Positions 62,986 through 64,000 of a stretch of 64,000 nt of DNA are shown piece by piece (position 1 is the stretch's first letter; each line of letters starts with the position of its first letter). Below the pieces are notes generated by a model. It was not told the DNA's origin, did no database searches, and worked only from the letters and a program-made list of their open reading frames with translations. The position numbers were made by a program, and so were the translations under genes. This DNA is from Oscillatoriales cyanobacterium PMM_0080. GTDB taxonomy: Bacteria > Cyanobacteriota > Cyanobacteriia > Cyanobacteriales > Microcoleaceae. The stretch is taken from positions 1-64,000 of the forward strand of contig CASBQF010000066.1 in assembly GCA_949127775.1 (NCBI GenBank). Direction: 5' to 3'.

Positions 62986-64000
62986 TCAATTTTCAGAAGA
63001 TATCCGAGTTGCAAAATTTTGATCGCGATTCGGAGACAAAGCCCTGGCTTTCAAAATCGCTGCTACCAAAAACGCATAGGACAAAACTCCCACCATAGCC
63101 AGCAATAGCACACTGACGGTTCCAGACGCATTCCATAAAGCATGAAGTGCCGAAGCGCTGAAATAACCTACGCCCAAAATTTGCCAGCGTTTCCTTGGTT
63201 TGAGAGCGCTTAAACCGATAAAGTATCCGAAATAGCCACTGTAAGCCATGTGCCCGGCTGCGGAACCCAAAATTCGGGGAATTAGCAACTGCAACCCTAC
63301 TAATTCAGCCGCTTCTGGCCCGGCTTGTAGGGTGATATTTTGAATGATATTGGGAACGTACTGTCCCAAGGTTTCTAATAGTGTAAAGCCAACTGCCGAG
63401 GCACTTCCTAATAGTATTCCGTCTAAAGGTTCCCAGACGCCAATGCGATCGCGCCACGGATTGCGCAGCCAATTCCCCAGCAACATCGCGCCCAAAACTG
63501 GCAGGGCTTTTAGCAATTCTTCCATCAGCCCAGCCCCGAAAAACATTCTGATTAAGAAAGATAAAAAGTTAATTTGTTCGCCTTCAACTGGCAGTCGCCC
63601 GGGCAAAATTTCTCGAAATACTAGGATAAAGCCAATCAATAATGGGCTGAGTAAAATTAAGACGGTAGCTACAGCGGAACCGAGCAATACCCACCAAGGC
63701 TTGTGTTTGCCGCATAGTTGATATATAAAATAGTAAGCTGCGCCGGAAAGGTAAGCAGCTAGCAACAAATTAAAGGCTACAGAATTTCCCACTGCTACGA
63801 ACATCGACACGACACAAATAACTGTGGCAATGCCGGGATAGAGATAAGCTTTTTGGCTTAATTGTTTGCCGGTGGAGGCGATCGGGAATAATTGAGTAAA
63901 AGTGAGAGCTTCGTGTTCGCCCGGATTATAAAATCGTTGATTTCTTGTGGCAAACTGTTGCTGATTTTGGTTTTTGTTTAGGGGAGTTTCAAATATAAAT
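62986..64000 (-). CDS. PrsW-family intramembrane protease (5' end beyond window)
   Basis: The C-terminal 274 residues have seven to eight helices and PrsW motifs: GAGLMEELLKALPVLGAM (E-E-x-x-K), LDGILLGSASAVGFTLLETL, SAAGHMAYSGYFGYFIGL and SALHALWNASG. PrsW-like enzymes cleave membrane substrates such as anti-sigma factors. A GTG at 63810 could start it, but the frame stays open without a stop to the window edge (..FYNPGEHEALTFTQLFPIAS.. KQLSQKAYLYPGIATVIC), adding a soluble segment and one helix. So the true start lies outside and the product is longer. Confidence 0.88.
   Translation of the reverse strand, partial: FIFETPLNKNQNQQQFATRNQRFYNPGEHEALTFTQLFPIASTGKQLSQKAYLYPGIATVICVVSMFVAVGNSVAFNLLLAAYLSGAAYYFIYQLCGKHKPWWVLLGSAVATVLILLSPLLIGFILVFREILPGRLPVEGEQINFLSFLIRMFFGAGLMEELLKALPVLGAMLLGNWLRNPWRDRIGVWEPLDGILLGSASAVGFTLLETLGQYVPNIIQNITLQAGPEAAELVGLQLLIPRILGSAAGHMAYSGYFGYFIGLSALKPRKRWQILGVGYFSASALHALWNASGTVSVLLLAMVGVLSYAFLVAAILKARALSPNRDQNFATRISSEN

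Overview
The window is cyanobacterial chromosome, most likely from a filamentous, non-marine Oscillatoriales-type organism (Microcoleus/Oscillatoria-like; this is inference). The evidence is petF ferredoxin, PsbU, a PsbP-like lipoprotein (CyanoP), a high-light-inducible protein, the photosystem I biogenesis factor BtpA, biliverdin reductase BvdR, cyanophycin synthetase with cyanophycinase, a VKOR-thioredoxin fusion, very many HIP1 octamers (GCGATCGC), and intergenic spacers full of heptamer repeats and small palindromic elements. I recognised no rRNA, tRNA or CRISPR array.

Layout. 0-7.4 kb is eroded and repeat-rich: a truncated devC beside an intact devB, a PPOX-fold protein, an SbmA/YddA-type ABC exporter whose last codons are supplied by a repeat, decayed gene fragments, and an EamA transporter whose 3' end is partly duplicated. 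7.5-12.4 kb holds a GST, bvdR, petF and a SpoIID-domain protein. 12.7-17.6 kb is accessory: a STAND (HTH + NB-ARC) NTPase, an RTX protein, an unrecognised two-gene cassette, a HigB/HigA-like toxin-antitoxin pair and a Panacea-domain (DUF4065) protein. 17.8-22.8 kb carries an M20 amidohydrolase, a GT87-like membrane protein and cobL. 22.9-28.3 kb is a second accessory block: a diverged second copy of the two-gene cassette sitting on a vapB/truncated-vapC remnant, a single-chain Type IIL-like restriction-modification enzyme, and hicBA with a frameshifted hicA. 28.5-45 kb is mostly core metabolism: cphA-cphB, trmD, ispF, a nuclease-fold/PIN pair, an oligopeptide-binding lipoprotein, larB, hli, psbP, maf, an RTX protein, eno and argC. 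45.3-46.5 kb is a solo TnpB element. 46.7-64 kb has cysA, hisF, an FHA-adenylate cyclase, psbU, nadB, a small secreted peptide, a CHASE2-PAS-GGDEF cyclase, VKOR-Trx, btpA, an SGNH hydrolase, a Gfo/Idh/MocA dehydrogenase, a PEP-CTERM protein and a PrsW-type protease running off the right edge.

How it fits together. Most core genes are monocistronic or in short pairs, often separated by palindromic elements. cphA and cphB make and degrade the nitrogen store cyanophycin; bvdR, petF, psbU, psbP, hli and btpA serve photosynthesis and bilin metabolism. The most unusual content is (i) the paralogous two-gene cassette present twice in toxin-antitoxin surroundings, (ii) families of 100-135 bp hairpin elements with shared cores and exchangeable or co-varying termini, one with a filled/empty site pair in this window, (iii) repeats that became coding sequence, and (iv) a 450 bp set of nested inverted repeats between cphA and cphB.
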